A stretch of 64,000 nt of DNA, taken from NCBI RefSeq assembly GCF_020616555.1, contig NZ_CP085173.1, positions 7,828,001 through 7,892,000 of the forward strand, written 5' to 3'. Made by a program: the position numbers and the translations under genes. Numbering within the stretch: position 1 is the first letter of the stretch; the number at the start of each line of letters is the position of its first letter. The stretch comes from Streptomyces longhuiensis (lineage in GTDB: Bacteria; Actinomycetota; Actinomycetes; Streptomycetales; Streptomycetaceae). The notes under the pieces were generated by a model. The model did not search any database, had not been told where the DNA came from, and was given only the letters and a program-made list of their open reading frames with translations. Shown piece by piece: positions 1 to 8,732 of this stretch.

Positions 1-985
1 GCGCGCCGAGCCGCCCCACCTCGTTGCCCTGCGCCCCCGCCAGGTGCGGGGTGATGAAGACGTTGGGCAGGTCCCACAGGGGGTGGTCGGCGGGCAGCGG
101 CTCGGGGTCCGTGACGTCGAGTACGGCGTCGATCCGGCCGCTGACCAGGTGCGCGGTGAGGGCTTCGGTGTCGACGAGTGGGCCGCGTGCCGTGTTGATC
201 AGCAGGGCGCCCGGGCGCATCAGCGCGATGCGCCGCTCGTCGAGCAGGTGGTGGGTGAGGGGAGTGGACGGCGCGTGCAGGGTCACGACGTCACTGGTCG
301 CGACGAGGGTGTCGAGGTCGGTGCGGGTGGCCCCGAGCAGCTCCGCCTCGGCGTCGCTCACGTACGGGTCGTGGAGCAGTACGTCGGCGTCGATGGAGCG
401 CAGCAGCTGGATGACCCTGCGTCCGGTGCGTGACGCGCCGACCACGCCGACGGTGATGCCGTGCGTGCCGAGCCAGTGGTGGCGGTCGAGGTCGGCCGCA
501 GTGCGGTGGGAGCGGCGGGTGTGGAACAGCTGGGCGAGCGGGAAGGCCCGCTTGGCGCCCATGATGATCGCCGCGAGGGTGAACTCCGCGACGGGTACGG
601 CGTTGGCGGCCGCGGCGGACGACACCGCGATGCCGCGCCCGTACGCCTCGGGGGTCAGGAACGTCTTGACCGTGCCCGCCGAGTGGATCACCGCGCGCAG
701 CCGCGGCGCCCGGTCGAGCACGGCCGTGTCGATGTGCGGGCAGCCCCAGCCGGTCAGCAGGACCTCGCACTCGGCGAGCGCGGCCACCGCCTCGGGACTC
801 CCGAACTCGCCCACCACCTGTGGCGGCCGGATGTCCGCGGACTCCTCGAGCCGGAGCCGTACGGCGGGCGGAAAGACGTCGTCGAGCAGCCCCGCGTCCA
901 TCGCCAGGACGGTACGGGGCCTGCGTGGGGGCCGTGTGGAGCCGGCGGAGTCGGCCTGGACCGGCGACTCGTCAGTGGTACGCAC
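1..985 (-). CDS. D-isomer-specific 2-hydroxyacid dehydrogenase, partial
   Basis: This cytoplasmic NAD(P)-dependent oxidoreductase of the 2-hydroxyacid dehydrogenase family would reduce 2-keto acids or oxidise 2-hydroxyacids; the substrate is unknown. The reading frame runs leftwards off the window, so the C-terminus is missing. About 328 codons are visible. They include a Rossmann-type nucleotide loop (GVVGASRTG), the active-site arginine region (INTARGPLVD), and the glutamate and histidine regions (DVTDPEPLP and NVFITPHLAG), so all three catalytic positions are present. The GTG start at 985 is chosen because GGAGG lies 4-5 bases upstream; an ATG about 25 codons in is an alternative. It is divergent from the carbohydrate ABC operon, so a related catabolic role is plausible but inferred. 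Confidence 0.88.
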   Translation of the reverse strand, partial: MRTTDESPVQADSAGSTRPPRRPRTVLAMDAGLLDDVFPPAVRLRLEESADIRPPQVVGEFGSPEAVAALAECEVLLTGWGCPHIDTAVLDRAPRLRAVIHSAGTVKTFLTPEAYGRGIAVSSAAAANAVPVAEFTLAAIIMGAKRAFPLAQLFHTRRSHRTAADLDRHHWLGTHGITVGVVGASRTGRRVIQLLRSIDADVLLHDPYVSDAEAELLGATRTDLDTLVATSDVVTLHAPSTPLTHHLLDERRIALMRPGALLINTARGPLVDTEALTAHLVSGRIDAVLDVTDPEPLPADHPLWDLPNVFITPHLAGAQGNEVGRLGA

Positions 986-1161
986 CCTGCCTCCGGACAG
1001 TAAACGTGTTCTATGAAGTCACCGCACGCTAGGGATCACGAGGGGGGAGCGTCAAGCATGCCGACCCTGACCCTTGACCGCCTTAACCCGAGATAGCGCC
1101 AAATACCCGTCAGGAACGGTCAGTTGAAAAACTCGCTTAACCCAGGTGTTGCCCGGACCTA

Positions 1162-1199
1162 TTGACGTGAGGGGTAACCGATTACTAACTTGCCGCCCC
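1162..1199 (+). promoter_or_regulatory. Promoter with embedded palindromic operator, probably leaderless
   Basis: TTGACG (1162-1167) and TAACTT (1186-1191) form a good -35/-10 pair with an 18-base spacer. The expected transcription start falls on or next to the ATG at 1200, so the first permease mRNA is probably leaderless; no Shine-Dalgarno sequence sits close to that ATG. Inside the spacer, GTAACCGATTAC (1174-1185) is an imperfect palindrome (10 of 12 positions) with a central CG. That is typical of LacI/GalR-family operators and would place repressor directly over the promoter. The elements are seen; the function is inferred. Confidence 0.55.
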
Positions 1200-2156
1200 A
1201 TGGCTGACACAACGCCCTCCCCGCCACAGGCCGTTCACCGCCTCTCGCTGGGGCAGCGGCTCAAGCGGGACAAGGTCATGCTGCTGCTGACCCTGCCGGG
1301 CCTGCTCTATTTCTGCGTGTTCCACTACGTACCGCTCCTCGGCTACGTGGTGGCGTTCCAGGACTACCAGCCGTATCTGGGCTACATGCACAGCGCCTGG
1401 GCGGGCGTCTCGAACTTCACGTCCGCCTTCGCCGACCCGGCGTTCTGGTCGGCGACCGGCAACACGCTGAAGATCGCGCTCGTCCAGCTGGTGTTCTTCT
1501 TCCCGGTCCCCATCGCCCTCGCGCTGCTGCTCAACAGCATCGTCAGCGACAAGGTCCGCCGGTTCGTGCAGAGCGTCGTCTATCTGCCGCACTTCATCGG
1601 CTGGGTCATCATCGTCTCGATCTTCCAGCAGATCCTCGGCGGCGCCGGCGTCCTGCCCGACCTCCTCGGCCAACTCGGCCTGCCCCGCTACGACATGACG
1701 ACCGACCCGGCCGCCTTCCCCTGGCTCCTCACCCTCCAGGTGGCCTGGAAGGATGCGGGCTGGGGCACGATCATCATGCTCGCCGCCCTGCTCAACATCG
1801 ACCGTGGCCTGTACGAGGCCTCGGCGATCGACGGGGCGGGGCGCGCCCGGCGCCTGTGGCACGTCACGCTGCCCGGCATCTCCCCGGTGATCATCCTGCT
1901 CCTGATCCTCAACCTGGGGCAGATCCTCTCCGTCGGCTTCGAGCAGATCCTGCTCCAGCGCGACGCGGTCGGCCCCGCCGCCGGTGAAGTCCTCGACACC
2001 TACGTGTACTTCCACGGGATCAAGAACAACGACTGGGGCACGTCGGCCGCCGTAGGACTGGTCAAGGCGGTCATCGGCACCGTCCTCGTCCTCGGCGCCA
2101 ACAAGTTCGCCCACCGGCTCGGCCACGAAGGGGTGTACCGCGGTGCTGACCGCTGA
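1200..2156 (+). CDS. Carbohydrate ABC transporter permease (LplB/UgpA type)
   Basis: First membrane subunit of a CUT1-type sugar or oligosaccharide importer (318 aa). Six hydrophobic helices are readable, beginning with the N-terminal segment VMLLLTLPGLLYFCVFHYVP. The EAA loop that docks the ATPase is visible as YEASAIDGAGRARRLWHVTL. The ATG at 1200 is preferred over an in-frame GTG at 1146, because the promoter lies between them and would produce a leaderless message starting at the ATG. The end overlaps the next permease by 14 bases. No ATPase gene follows; in Streptomyces such importers commonly share the general ATPase MsiK, so the same is likely here. Confidence 0.9.
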   Translation: MADTTPSPPQAVHRLSLGQRLKRDKVMLLLTLPGLLYFCVFHYVPLLGYVVAFQDYQPYLGYMHSAWAGVSNFTSAFADPAFWSATGNTLKIALVQLVFFFPVPIALALLLNSIVSDKVRRFVQSVVYLPHFIGWVIIVSIFQQILGGAGVLPDLLGQLGLPRYDMTTDPAAFPWLLTLQVAWKDAGWGTIIMLAALLNIDRGLYEASAIDGAGRARRLWHVTLPGISPVIILLLILNLGQILSVGFEQILLQRDAVGPAAGEVLDTYVYFHGIKNNDWGTSAAVGLVKAVIGTVLVLGANKFAHRLGHEGVYRGADR

Positions 2157-3108
2157 GACGCAGACGGCGGCCGCCGGACGCCGCACACGCAAGCCGGCCG
2201 CCCCGGCCGAAACCGGCGTCAGGGTGTCCGACGGCCGCCCGCCCTGGATGGAGAAGCCCACCCGAACCGGCCTGTTCCTCAAGGGACTTGTGCTGGTCCT
2301 GGTGGTCGCGGCCGTCGCCTACCCGCTGCTCGGCGTGATCGGCACGAGCTTCGCCTCGCAGTCCGACATCATCCGCAGCCCCGGCCTGGTCCTGTGGCCC
2401 GACCACCCGACGCTGGAGGCGTACCGCACGGTCTTCAGCGGCGGCGTCGTCACGCACGCGCTGCTCATCTCCGTCGGCGTGACCCTCGTGGGCACCGCGA
2501 CCAGCGTCCTCGTCACCATCGGGATGGCGTACGGCCTCTCGCGCCGCGAGGTCACCGGCTCCCGCTTCATCCTCATGACGGCCCTGTTCACGATGCTCTT
2601 CGACCCGGGCATCATCCCCAAGTTCCTCACCATCAAGGAACTCGGCCTGTACAACACCCTGGCCTCACTCGTGCTGCCCACCATGGTCAGCGCGTTCAAC
2701 CTGGTCGTCCTGCGCTCCTTCTTCATGAACCTGCCCGAGGAGCTGTACGACGCCGCGAAGGTGGACGGCGCGGGCGATCTGCGCACCCTGGTGCGCATCG
2801 TGCTGCCGCTGTCGAAGGCCGTCATCGCCGTGATCAGCCTGTTCTACGCGGTGACGTACTGGAACGCCTTCTTCAACGCGATGCTCTACCTGAGCGACAA
2901 CGACAAGTGGCCGCTCTCCATGGTCCTGCGCACCTTCGTCCTCCAGGGCCAGTCCCTGGAAGGGGCCTCGGCCGGCGAGGCGCTCGCGCCCCAGCAGGCC
3001 GTGCAGATGGCCGTCCTGGTGATCGCCGTCGTGCCGATCCTGTGCGTCTACCCCTTCCTCCAGCGCTACTTCACCAAGGGCGTCCTCACCGGCGCCATCA
3101 AGGGCTGA
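2143..3108 (+). CDS. Carbohydrate ABC transporter permease (LplC/YtcP, UgpE type)
   Basis: Second membrane subunit of the importer (321 aa), translated from a GTG that overlaps the end of the first permease by 14 bases, which suggests translational coupling. About 45 polar N-terminal residues precede the first helix (GLVLVLVVAAVAYPLLGVIG). The EAA-type ATPase docking loop is YDAAKVDGAGDLRTLVRIVL near residues 204-223. Length and topology match the LplC/YtcP group of CUT1 permeases. It pairs with the upstream permease and the downstream lipoprotein. The sugar transported cannot be read from sequence; linkage to a secreted beta-helix protein suggests polysaccharide fragments (inference). Confidence 0.9.
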   Translation: MLTAETQTAAAGRRTRKPAAPAETGVRVSDGRPPWMEKPTRTGLFLKGLVLVLVVAAVAYPLLGVIGTSFASQSDIIRSPGLVLWPDHPTLEAYRTVFSGGVVTHALLISVGVTLVGTATSVLVTIGMAYGLSRREVTGSRFILMTALFTMLFDPGIIPKFLTIKELGLYNTLASLVLPTMVSAFNLVVLRSFFMNLPEELYDAAKVDGAGDLRTLVRIVLPLSKAVIAVISLFYAVTYWNAFFNAMLYLSDNDKWPLSMVLRTFVLQGQSLEGASAGEALAPQQAVQMAVLVIAVVPILCVYPFLQRYFTKGVLTGAIKG

Positions 3109-3172
3109 CCTCGCACAGCCCCGTCCCACACCCCCCCGCGCCCATGTCCCCTCCGTCACCGAGGAGTTCACC

Positions 3173-4846
3173 GTGCCGCGCTCCACCCCCATCAATCGCA
3201 GAACCCTGCTGAGGACATCCCTCGGCCTGGGCCTCGGCCTCGCCGCGGCCCCGCTGCTGACCGCCTGCGGTGACGGCGGCGCCGCCGAGAAGTCCGCCGC
3301 GAAGAGCCGCAAGGTGCTGCCGTCCACCGTCACGGCCAACACCGTCAAGGCAGACCTCCCCGGCACGGCCGCCGGTGTGCCCAACGCCTTCTACAGCTAC
3401 CCGAAGAGCCCGGTCCGCTCCGTCGAGGGCACTCCGCTCAAGGGCGCCAAGACCGTCAAGGCGATCACCGAGACCTACGCGCCGCCCGCCCCGGCCCGCG
3501 GCAGGAACGCCGCCTGGCAGGCGATCGAGAAGCGGCTCGGCGGCACGGTCGACATCACCGCCGTGGCCGCCGACGACTACCCGGCGAAGTTCTCGACGAT
3601 GGTCGCGGGCGGTGACCTCGCGGACGTCTTCATGTATCCGGAGACCGGCGGCGTCGACCACAAGGCGGCCTTCCTCGCCGCCGAGTGCGCCGACCTGACG
3701 CCCTTCCTGTCCGGCGACAAGGTCAAGGCGTACCCGAACCTGGCGGCGATCCCGGCGAGCGCGTGGCAGCAGGCCCTCTACGGGGACAAGCTCTACGGCG
3801 TTCCGGTCACGCGCTACGGCACCTCGGGCGCCGGCTTCTACCGGCACGACCTGTTCAAGGAGGTCGGGGTCGACAGCCTCGACCAGATCACCGGCCTGGA
3901 CCGCTTCTTCGAGGTCTGCAAGGAGCTGACGCAGCCGAAGAAGAAGCAGTACGCGATCATCGCGGGCGCCACCAGCATGCTCGCCATGTCGGCGGGCGCC
4001 CCCTACTTCTGGTCGATGGACCAGAAGACCGGCAAGTTCACCGCGGACCTGGAGACCGACGAGTACCGCTCCGCCGTGGAGATGGCCGCCAAGCTCTACA
4101 AGGCGGGCTGCTACTACCCGGGCACCCTCGCCATGACCGGAGCCCAGAAGGCCCAGTACACGGACCTCTTCAAGAACGGCAAGGGCGCGTACGTCTACGA
4201 CGGCATGCCCGCCTACCTTCAGCCCTCCAGCGGATACGTCGACGCGATGGCCGCCATCGACAAGAGCTACGACGTCCGGCCCTTCGTGCCGGTCGGGACG
4301 AAGGCCGTCACCTGGACCGACAACGCCACGCTCAGCGAGTCCTTCGTGAAGAAGGCCCCCAAGGCGCGTGTCGAACAGATCCTTCGCCTCCTCGACTTCA
4401 TCGCCGCGCCCTTCGGCACCGAGGAGTACACCCTCATCAACTTCGGAGTGGAGGGCACCGACTTCAAGCGCGACGCCAAGGGCATCCCGGTGCTCACACC
4501 CACCGGCAGCCAGGACATCGGCGTCCCCTGGGGCAAGCTCGCCTCCGGAATCCCGGCCCTCTTCTCGCCGACGTCGAAGGACGCGGTGACGTACGCGCAC
4601 GAGGCGTACACGAAGCTCATCCCGATGCTGGAGAAGTCCGACTACCTGGACTACACGTCCCCGACCTGGGACTCGAAGGGGTACGGCAGCTTGCTCACCC
4701 TCAAGGGGGACGGGCTCAAGGACATCATCTCCGGCCGCAAGTCCATGAAGGACTACGACGCCCTGGTGAAGGACTACCTCGCCAAGGGCGGCGAGCAGTG
4801 CCGCTCCGAATTCGAGGACGCCGCCCAGAAGGGAACCGACAAGTGA
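3173..4846 (+). CDS. Extracellular solute-binding lipoprotein (LplA type)
   Basis: Substrate-binding lipoprotein (557 aa) that would capture a carbohydrate outside the membrane and pass it to the two upstream permeases. The N-terminus has a twin arginine (NRRTLLRTSL) followed by a hydrophobic stretch and the lipobox LLTAC with Cys32, so it is probably a Tat-exported lipoprotein. Its length fits the long family-1 binding proteins paired with LplB/LplC permeases. The GTG start at 3173 follows GAGGAG with good spacing. The stop codon overlaps the start of the next gene (GTGA), so expression of the peptidase is coupled to uptake. Motifs near residues 135-160 (SAWQQALYGDKLYGVPV) are typical of this family. 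Confidence 0.9.
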   Translation: MPRSTPINRRTLLRTSLGLGLGLAAAPLLTACGDGGAAEKSAAKSRKVLPSTVTANTVKADLPGTAAGVPNAFYSYPKSPVRSVEGTPLKGAKTVKAITETYAPPAPARGRNAAWQAIEKRLGGTVDITAVAADDYPAKFSTMVAGGDLADVFMYPETGGVDHKAAFLAAECADLTPFLSGDKVKAYPNLAAIPASAWQQALYGDKLYGVPVTRYGTSGAGFYRHDLFKEVGVDSLDQITGLDRFFEVCKELTQPKKKQYAIIAGATSMLAMSAGAPYFWSMDQKTGKFTADLETDEYRSAVEMAAKLYKAGCYYPGTLAMTGAQKAQYTDLFKNGKGAYVYDGMPAYLQPSSGYVDAMAAIDKSYDVRPFVPVGTKAVTWTDNATLSESFVKKAPKARVEQILRLLDFIAAPFGTEEYTLINFGVEGTDFKRDAKGIPVLTPTGSQDIGVPWGKLASGIPALFSPTSKDAVTYAHEAYTKLIPMLEKSDYLDYTSPTWDSKGYGSLLTLKGDGLKDIISGRKSMKDYDALVKDYLAKGGEQCRSEFEDAAQKGTDK

Positions 4847-6285
4847 CCCGCACCGTACGCGCCGCCGTCGCCACCGCCGCGGCCTGCGCGGCCCTCGCCC
4901 TGGCCGCGCCCGCGCAGGCGCACCCGTTCGACCCGAAGCCCGGCGCGGACGGCGTCGGGGACCCGCTCTTCCCGACGCTCGGCAACGGCGGCTACGACGT
5001 CCGGCACTACGACCTGTCGTTCGACTTCACGCCGGTGACATACGACTTCACCGGCACCATGAAGATCAGCGCGAAGGCCACCCAGGACCTCTCCTCCTTC
5101 AACCTCGACATCGACTCGCTCGCCATCGACGCGGTGAAGGTCGACGGCAAGGACGCGGCCTTCGCCGTGTCGCTCGGCAAGAGCGGACAGGAACTGACGG
5201 TCACCCCCGCCGGCGGCCTGCACGACAACACGCCCTTCGAGGTCGCCGTCACCTATCACGGCAACGGCAGGACGAAGCCCATCGGCGCCCCCGGCTGGCG
5301 CTACATGAGCGACGGTGGATTCGCCTCCGCCGCGCAGTCCTCCCGCGCCGACACGTTCGCCCCCGTCAACGACACCACGATGGACAAGGCGAGCTGGACG
5401 TTCCACCTCACCGCCCCCGACGGCTGGACGCCGGGCGCCAACGGCACCCTGACCGGCACCCGCCCCGCGGGGGAGGGGAAGACCACTTCCGACTTCCGCC
5501 TGAACACCCCCATGGCCTCCGAACTCCTCGGCATCTCCGTGGAGAAGCAGACCCTCCTGACCGGCAAGGGACCGCACGGCGTGACGCTGCGCCACTACGT
5601 CCCCGACGACCAGGTGGCCACGTACCGGCCGATCGTCGAGCAGACCGGCGGCCAGATCGCGTGGCTGGAGAAGACGCTCGGCGTGCGCTTCCCGTTCGAC
5701 ACCTACGGGATGCAGATCGTCCGCGACGGCTACAGCGACGCGTTGGAAAACCAAACCCTGTCACTGTTCGGGCCGGGCTGGTTCAAGAACGCGTCCACGT
5801 CCACGACATACACGAACGTCATGGTCCACGAGATGACCCACCAGTGGTTCGGTGACTCGGTCACGCCCACCACGTGGCAGAGCGCCTGGCTGAACGAGGG
5901 GCCGGCCGTCTACTACGCAGCCCTGTGGGCCGACCAGCAGGGCACCGCCTCCATGGAGGACAAGATGCGGACGGCGTACGGGAAGCTCGACGCCGTCCGC
6001 AAGACCGACGGGCCGCCCGGACTGCCCACCGAACTCGGCGGATTCAACATCTACGACGGGGCCGCCGTCGTGCTGTACGCCCTCAACCAGCAGGTCGGAC
6101 AGGACGACTACGACGCGATCATGAAGTCCTGGCTCACGAAGCACCGGCACGCCAACGCCGACTCCCAGGACTTCATCGACAACGCGGTACGGGTCACGCA
6201 CGACCCGTCGCTGCGGCCCTTCCTGGAGGACTGGCTGTTCAGCAAGGACAACCCGCCCATGCCCGGCCACCCCGACTGGAGCTGA
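4843..6285 (+). CDS. Secreted M1-family metallopeptidase
   Basis: Zinc aminopeptidase-like protein (480 aa) of the gluzincin M1 family. A signal peptide is visible (AALALAAPAQAHP). The zinc site HEMTH (H329, E330, H333) and the third ligand E352 in WLNEG have the usual 18-residue spacing. The substrate-recognition motif normally read GAMEN appears as DALENQT. The protein is shorter than full-length aminopeptidase N (about 850 aa) and seems to hold only the N-terminal beta domain and the catalytic domain, as in many secreted actinobacterial M1 proteins. The GTG start overlaps the binding-protein stop by four bases. Its place in a sugar-uptake operon is unusual and suggests a glycopeptide or cell-wall substrate (inference). 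Confidence 0.88.
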   Translation: MTRTVRAAVATAAACAALALAAPAQAHPFDPKPGADGVGDPLFPTLGNGGYDVRHYDLSFDFTPVTYDFTGTMKISAKATQDLSSFNLDIDSLAIDAVKVDGKDAAFAVSLGKSGQELTVTPAGGLHDNTPFEVAVTYHGNGRTKPIGAPGWRYMSDGGFASAAQSSRADTFAPVNDTTMDKASWTFHLTAPDGWTPGANGTLTGTRPAGEGKTTSDFRLNTPMASELLGISVEKQTLLTGKGPHGVTLRHYVPDDQVATYRPIVEQTGGQIAWLEKTLGVRFPFDTYGMQIVRDGYSDALENQTLSLFGPGWFKNASTSTTYTNVMVHEMTHQWFGDSVTPTTWQSAWLNEGPAVYYAALWADQQGTASMEDKMRTAYGKLDAVRKTDGPPGLPTELGGFNIYDGAAVVLYALNQQVGQDDYDAIMKSWLTKHRHANADSQDFIDNAVRVTHDPSLRPFLEDWLFSKDNPPMPGHPDWS

Positions 6286-6293
6286 CGCCGACC

Positions 6294-8519
6294 ATGAACG
6301 GCACCCGCATCGCCGTCGCCCTCGCCGCCACGGCCGCCCTCCTGTCCACCGCCCCCGCCGCACATGCCGACCCGTCCGCCCGCGTCCTGCACGCCGCCCC
6401 CGACGGCTCCGGCACCGCCTGTACGCACGGCCGCCCCTGTTCCCTGGACGGCGCCCGCGACGCCGCCCGCACCGTCGAAGGCCGCGACGTACGCGTCGAA
6501 CTCGCCGACGGAACCTACGCGTTGAGCAGGCCGCTGGAACTCGGCGCAGCCGACTCCGGGCGCGACGGGCACACCGTCACCTGGACCGCCGAGCGAGGCG
6601 CCCACCCCGTACTCTCCGGCGGCAGGACCCTCAAGGGCTGGGCCGGCAACGCCGACGGGACCTGGACCACGCACGTCCCCGAAGGCGTCACGCCCCGCCA
6701 GCTCTTCGTCGACGGGGTACGGGCCGTGCGCGCACGCGGCGCGTCGTGCGCCGCCTCCGTGTGCGACGCCACCAAGACCGGCATGACCGGCGCGAAAGCC
6801 ACCGGCATCTCCTCCTGGGCCCGCCCCACCGACGCCGAGGCCGTCATCAGCGTCCGCTGGCGCAACTACCACTGCCGCATCGACTCCGTCACCGGCGACG
6901 TCCTGACCTTCGCCCAGCCCTGCTGGACCAACTCCGCCTCCGGCACGAACCGCACCGGCCCCGCCTGGGACACCACGACAGTCGACTCATCGCGCTACAC
7001 GCAGGTCAAGTACTTCGAGAACGCACCCGAACTCCTCGACCAGCCGGGGGAGTTCGTCTGGAACTCGGACGCCCGCACCCTCACATACCTGCCGCGCAAG
7101 GGCGAGGACATGCGCCGCGCCAAGGCGGTCACCCCCGCCACCGAGCAGCTCCTCGTCCTCGACAGCGCCCACGACGTACGCGTCGAGGGCATCGCGCTGC
7201 GGTACGCGGCCTGGCACCAGCCCTCCACCGACGAGGGCTACGCCGGCATGCAGGCGGGACTCGTGCTCACCGGCGCCACCGGCCCCGTCGACCACGCGGG
7301 CCGCTACTACACCAAGCCCTCCGCCGCCCTCACCGTGCGCGGCGGCAGGCATGTGGCCGTCGACCAGGTCGGGTTCAGCCACCTCGGCGGCGCCGGAGTG
7401 GTCTTCGAGGCCGGTACACAGGACTCGACGGTCACCCGGTCCCGCTTCACGGACCTGTCCTCCGGAGCCGCCTACATCGGCGACACGGAACCCATGCCCG
7501 CCGCCGAACTCGTGGGCGCGCGCAACACGGTGGCGTACAACACCATCCGCCGCACCGGCGTGGAGTTCACCGACGCCGTCGGCATCTGGGCCGGCTACGA
7601 GGCCGCCACCGTCATCGACCACAACACCCTCGACGACCTGCCCTACTCGGGCATCTCCGTCGGCTGGGGCTGGAACCAGCCCGAGGCGCAGAAGTCCGTC
7701 CTGCGCGACAACCGGATCACGAACAACCGGATCACGAACGTCATGCGCGTCGAGCACGAGCAGCACGACGGCGGCGCCATCTACACCCAGGGCGCCCAGC
7801 CCGGCACCGTCATCTCCGGCAACTACATCAACCGCAGCGCCTTCGGCAACACGGAGCGCGACGGCAACGGCATCTACCTCGACGAGCAATCCAGCCACAT
7901 CCGCGTCGAGGGCAACGTCCTCACCCGACTCGGCTACAAATGGGTGTCCAACTGGGCCGACTACGGCATCGACAACCACGCCACCGGCAACTGGACCGAC
8001 ACCGACGCCCCCGCCCTCGCCGGCACCGGCTCGACGACGGCCGACAATCACACCAAGCTCGACCGGCTCCCCGCCGACGCGCTGAAGGTCGCCGCCTCCG
8101 CGGGCGCCCAGGGGCACGACCGCGTGGAACAGCTGCGCCCCGACCTCGCCCGCACCGGCACCGCCTCGCAGTCCTCAACGGACGGCACCGCCACCGCGGC
8201 CGCCGCGACCGACGGCGACACGTCCACCGACACCCGCACCCTGTCCGAGGCGGGCGCCTGGTGGCAGGTCGACCTGGGGTCCGTACAGCGCGTCGGCCAG
8301 GTCGAGGTCTGGAACAACACCTCGATGACCACGACCGGCTTCGACGTCCAGCTGGCCCGCACCGCGGACTTCGCCGACGCCACCACCCTCCACGTCCCGG
8401 GCAAGGCCCTGCGGCCCACCGTCCTGGACACCGACAGGGGCACCGAGGCCCGCTACGTACGGATCAAGCTCACGGGAACGGGACGCGTGGCACTCGCCCA
8501 CGTCCTGGTCCACCCGTAG
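6294..8519 (+). CDS. Secreted right-handed beta-helix protein with C-terminal discoidin-like domain
   Basis: A 741-residue secreted protein. The signal peptide ends near LLSTAPAAHA. Residues about 30-130 resemble the N-terminus of parallel beta-helix proteins (HAAPDGSG, then LADGTYALSRPLEL). From about 280 to 590 there are repeating turns (HNTLDDLPYSGISVGWGW, NRITNNRITNV, GNYINRS, GIYLDE) typical of a pectate-lyase-like beta helix. The last 140 residues (TASQSSTDGT, WWQVDLGSVQRVGQVEVWNN) are a discoidin (F5/8 type C) carbohydrate-binding domain. It probably binds or cleaves a polysaccharide outside the cell and feeds the ABC importer upstream. The exact activity (lyase, hydrolase or epimerase) cannot be decided. 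The ATG at 6294 is eight bases after the peptidase stop. Confidence 0.85.
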   Translation: MNGTRIAVALAATAALLSTAPAAHADPSARVLHAAPDGSGTACTHGRPCSLDGARDAARTVEGRDVRVELADGTYALSRPLELGAADSGRDGHTVTWTAERGAHPVLSGGRTLKGWAGNADGTWTTHVPEGVTPRQLFVDGVRAVRARGASCAASVCDATKTGMTGAKATGISSWARPTDAEAVISVRWRNYHCRIDSVTGDVLTFAQPCWTNSASGTNRTGPAWDTTTVDSSRYTQVKYFENAPELLDQPGEFVWNSDARTLTYLPRKGEDMRRAKAVTPATEQLLVLDSAHDVRVEGIALRYAAWHQPSTDEGYAGMQAGLVLTGATGPVDHAGRYYTKPSAALTVRGGRHVAVDQVGFSHLGGAGVVFEAGTQDSTVTRSRFTDLSSGAAYIGDTEPMPAAELVGARNTVAYNTIRRTGVEFTDAVGIWAGYEAATVIDHNTLDDLPYSGISVGWGWNQPEAQKSVLRDNRITNNRITNVMRVEHEQHDGGAIYTQGAQPGTVISGNYINRSAFGNTERDGNGIYLDEQSSHIRVEGNVLTRLGYKWVSNWADYGIDNHATGNWTDTDAPALAGTGSTTADNHTKLDRLPADALKVAASAGAQGHDRVEQLRPDLARTGTASQSSTDGTATAAAATDGDTSTDTRTLSEAGAWWQVDLGSVQRVGQVEVWNNTSMTTTGFDVQLARTADFADATTLHVPGKALRPTVLDTDRGTEARYVRIKLTGTGRVALAHVLVHP

Positions 8520-8546
8520 ATCCGGTGGAGGCCTGAAGGAAACCTG

Positions 8547-8589
8547 CGGCGGCGCTTAAGAAATCCTCGATGGACCAAGAGCGCCGCCG
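8547..8589 (+). terminator. Inverted repeat after the carbohydrate operon
   Basis: CGGCGGCGCT (8547-8556) and AGCGCCGCCG (8580-8589) form a perfect 10-bp stem with a 23-base loop. It lies 28 bases after the beta-helix gene and has no U-tract, so it is a possible actinobacterial I-type terminator. The rest of the gap to 8732 shows nothing else clear. Confidence 0.45.
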
Positions 8590-8732
8590 TACGGCAGATT
8601 TGCCCCCGTCGGCAGCAGGGCGCGCCGCAGCCGCACCAAGGCGCCCGTCCGTGCTGTCATTTCACTCTTCCCCTCGCACGGCGGCCGGTCCCGGCATGCC
8701 GTGACGCGGGGTGCGACGACGGGAGCGGTGCG

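Noticed and set aside
1185..2282. 365-codon minus-strand frame opposite the first permeases
   Set aside because: Acidic, Asp/Glu/Val-rich antisense shadow typical of high-GC genes, with no homology or ribosome site.
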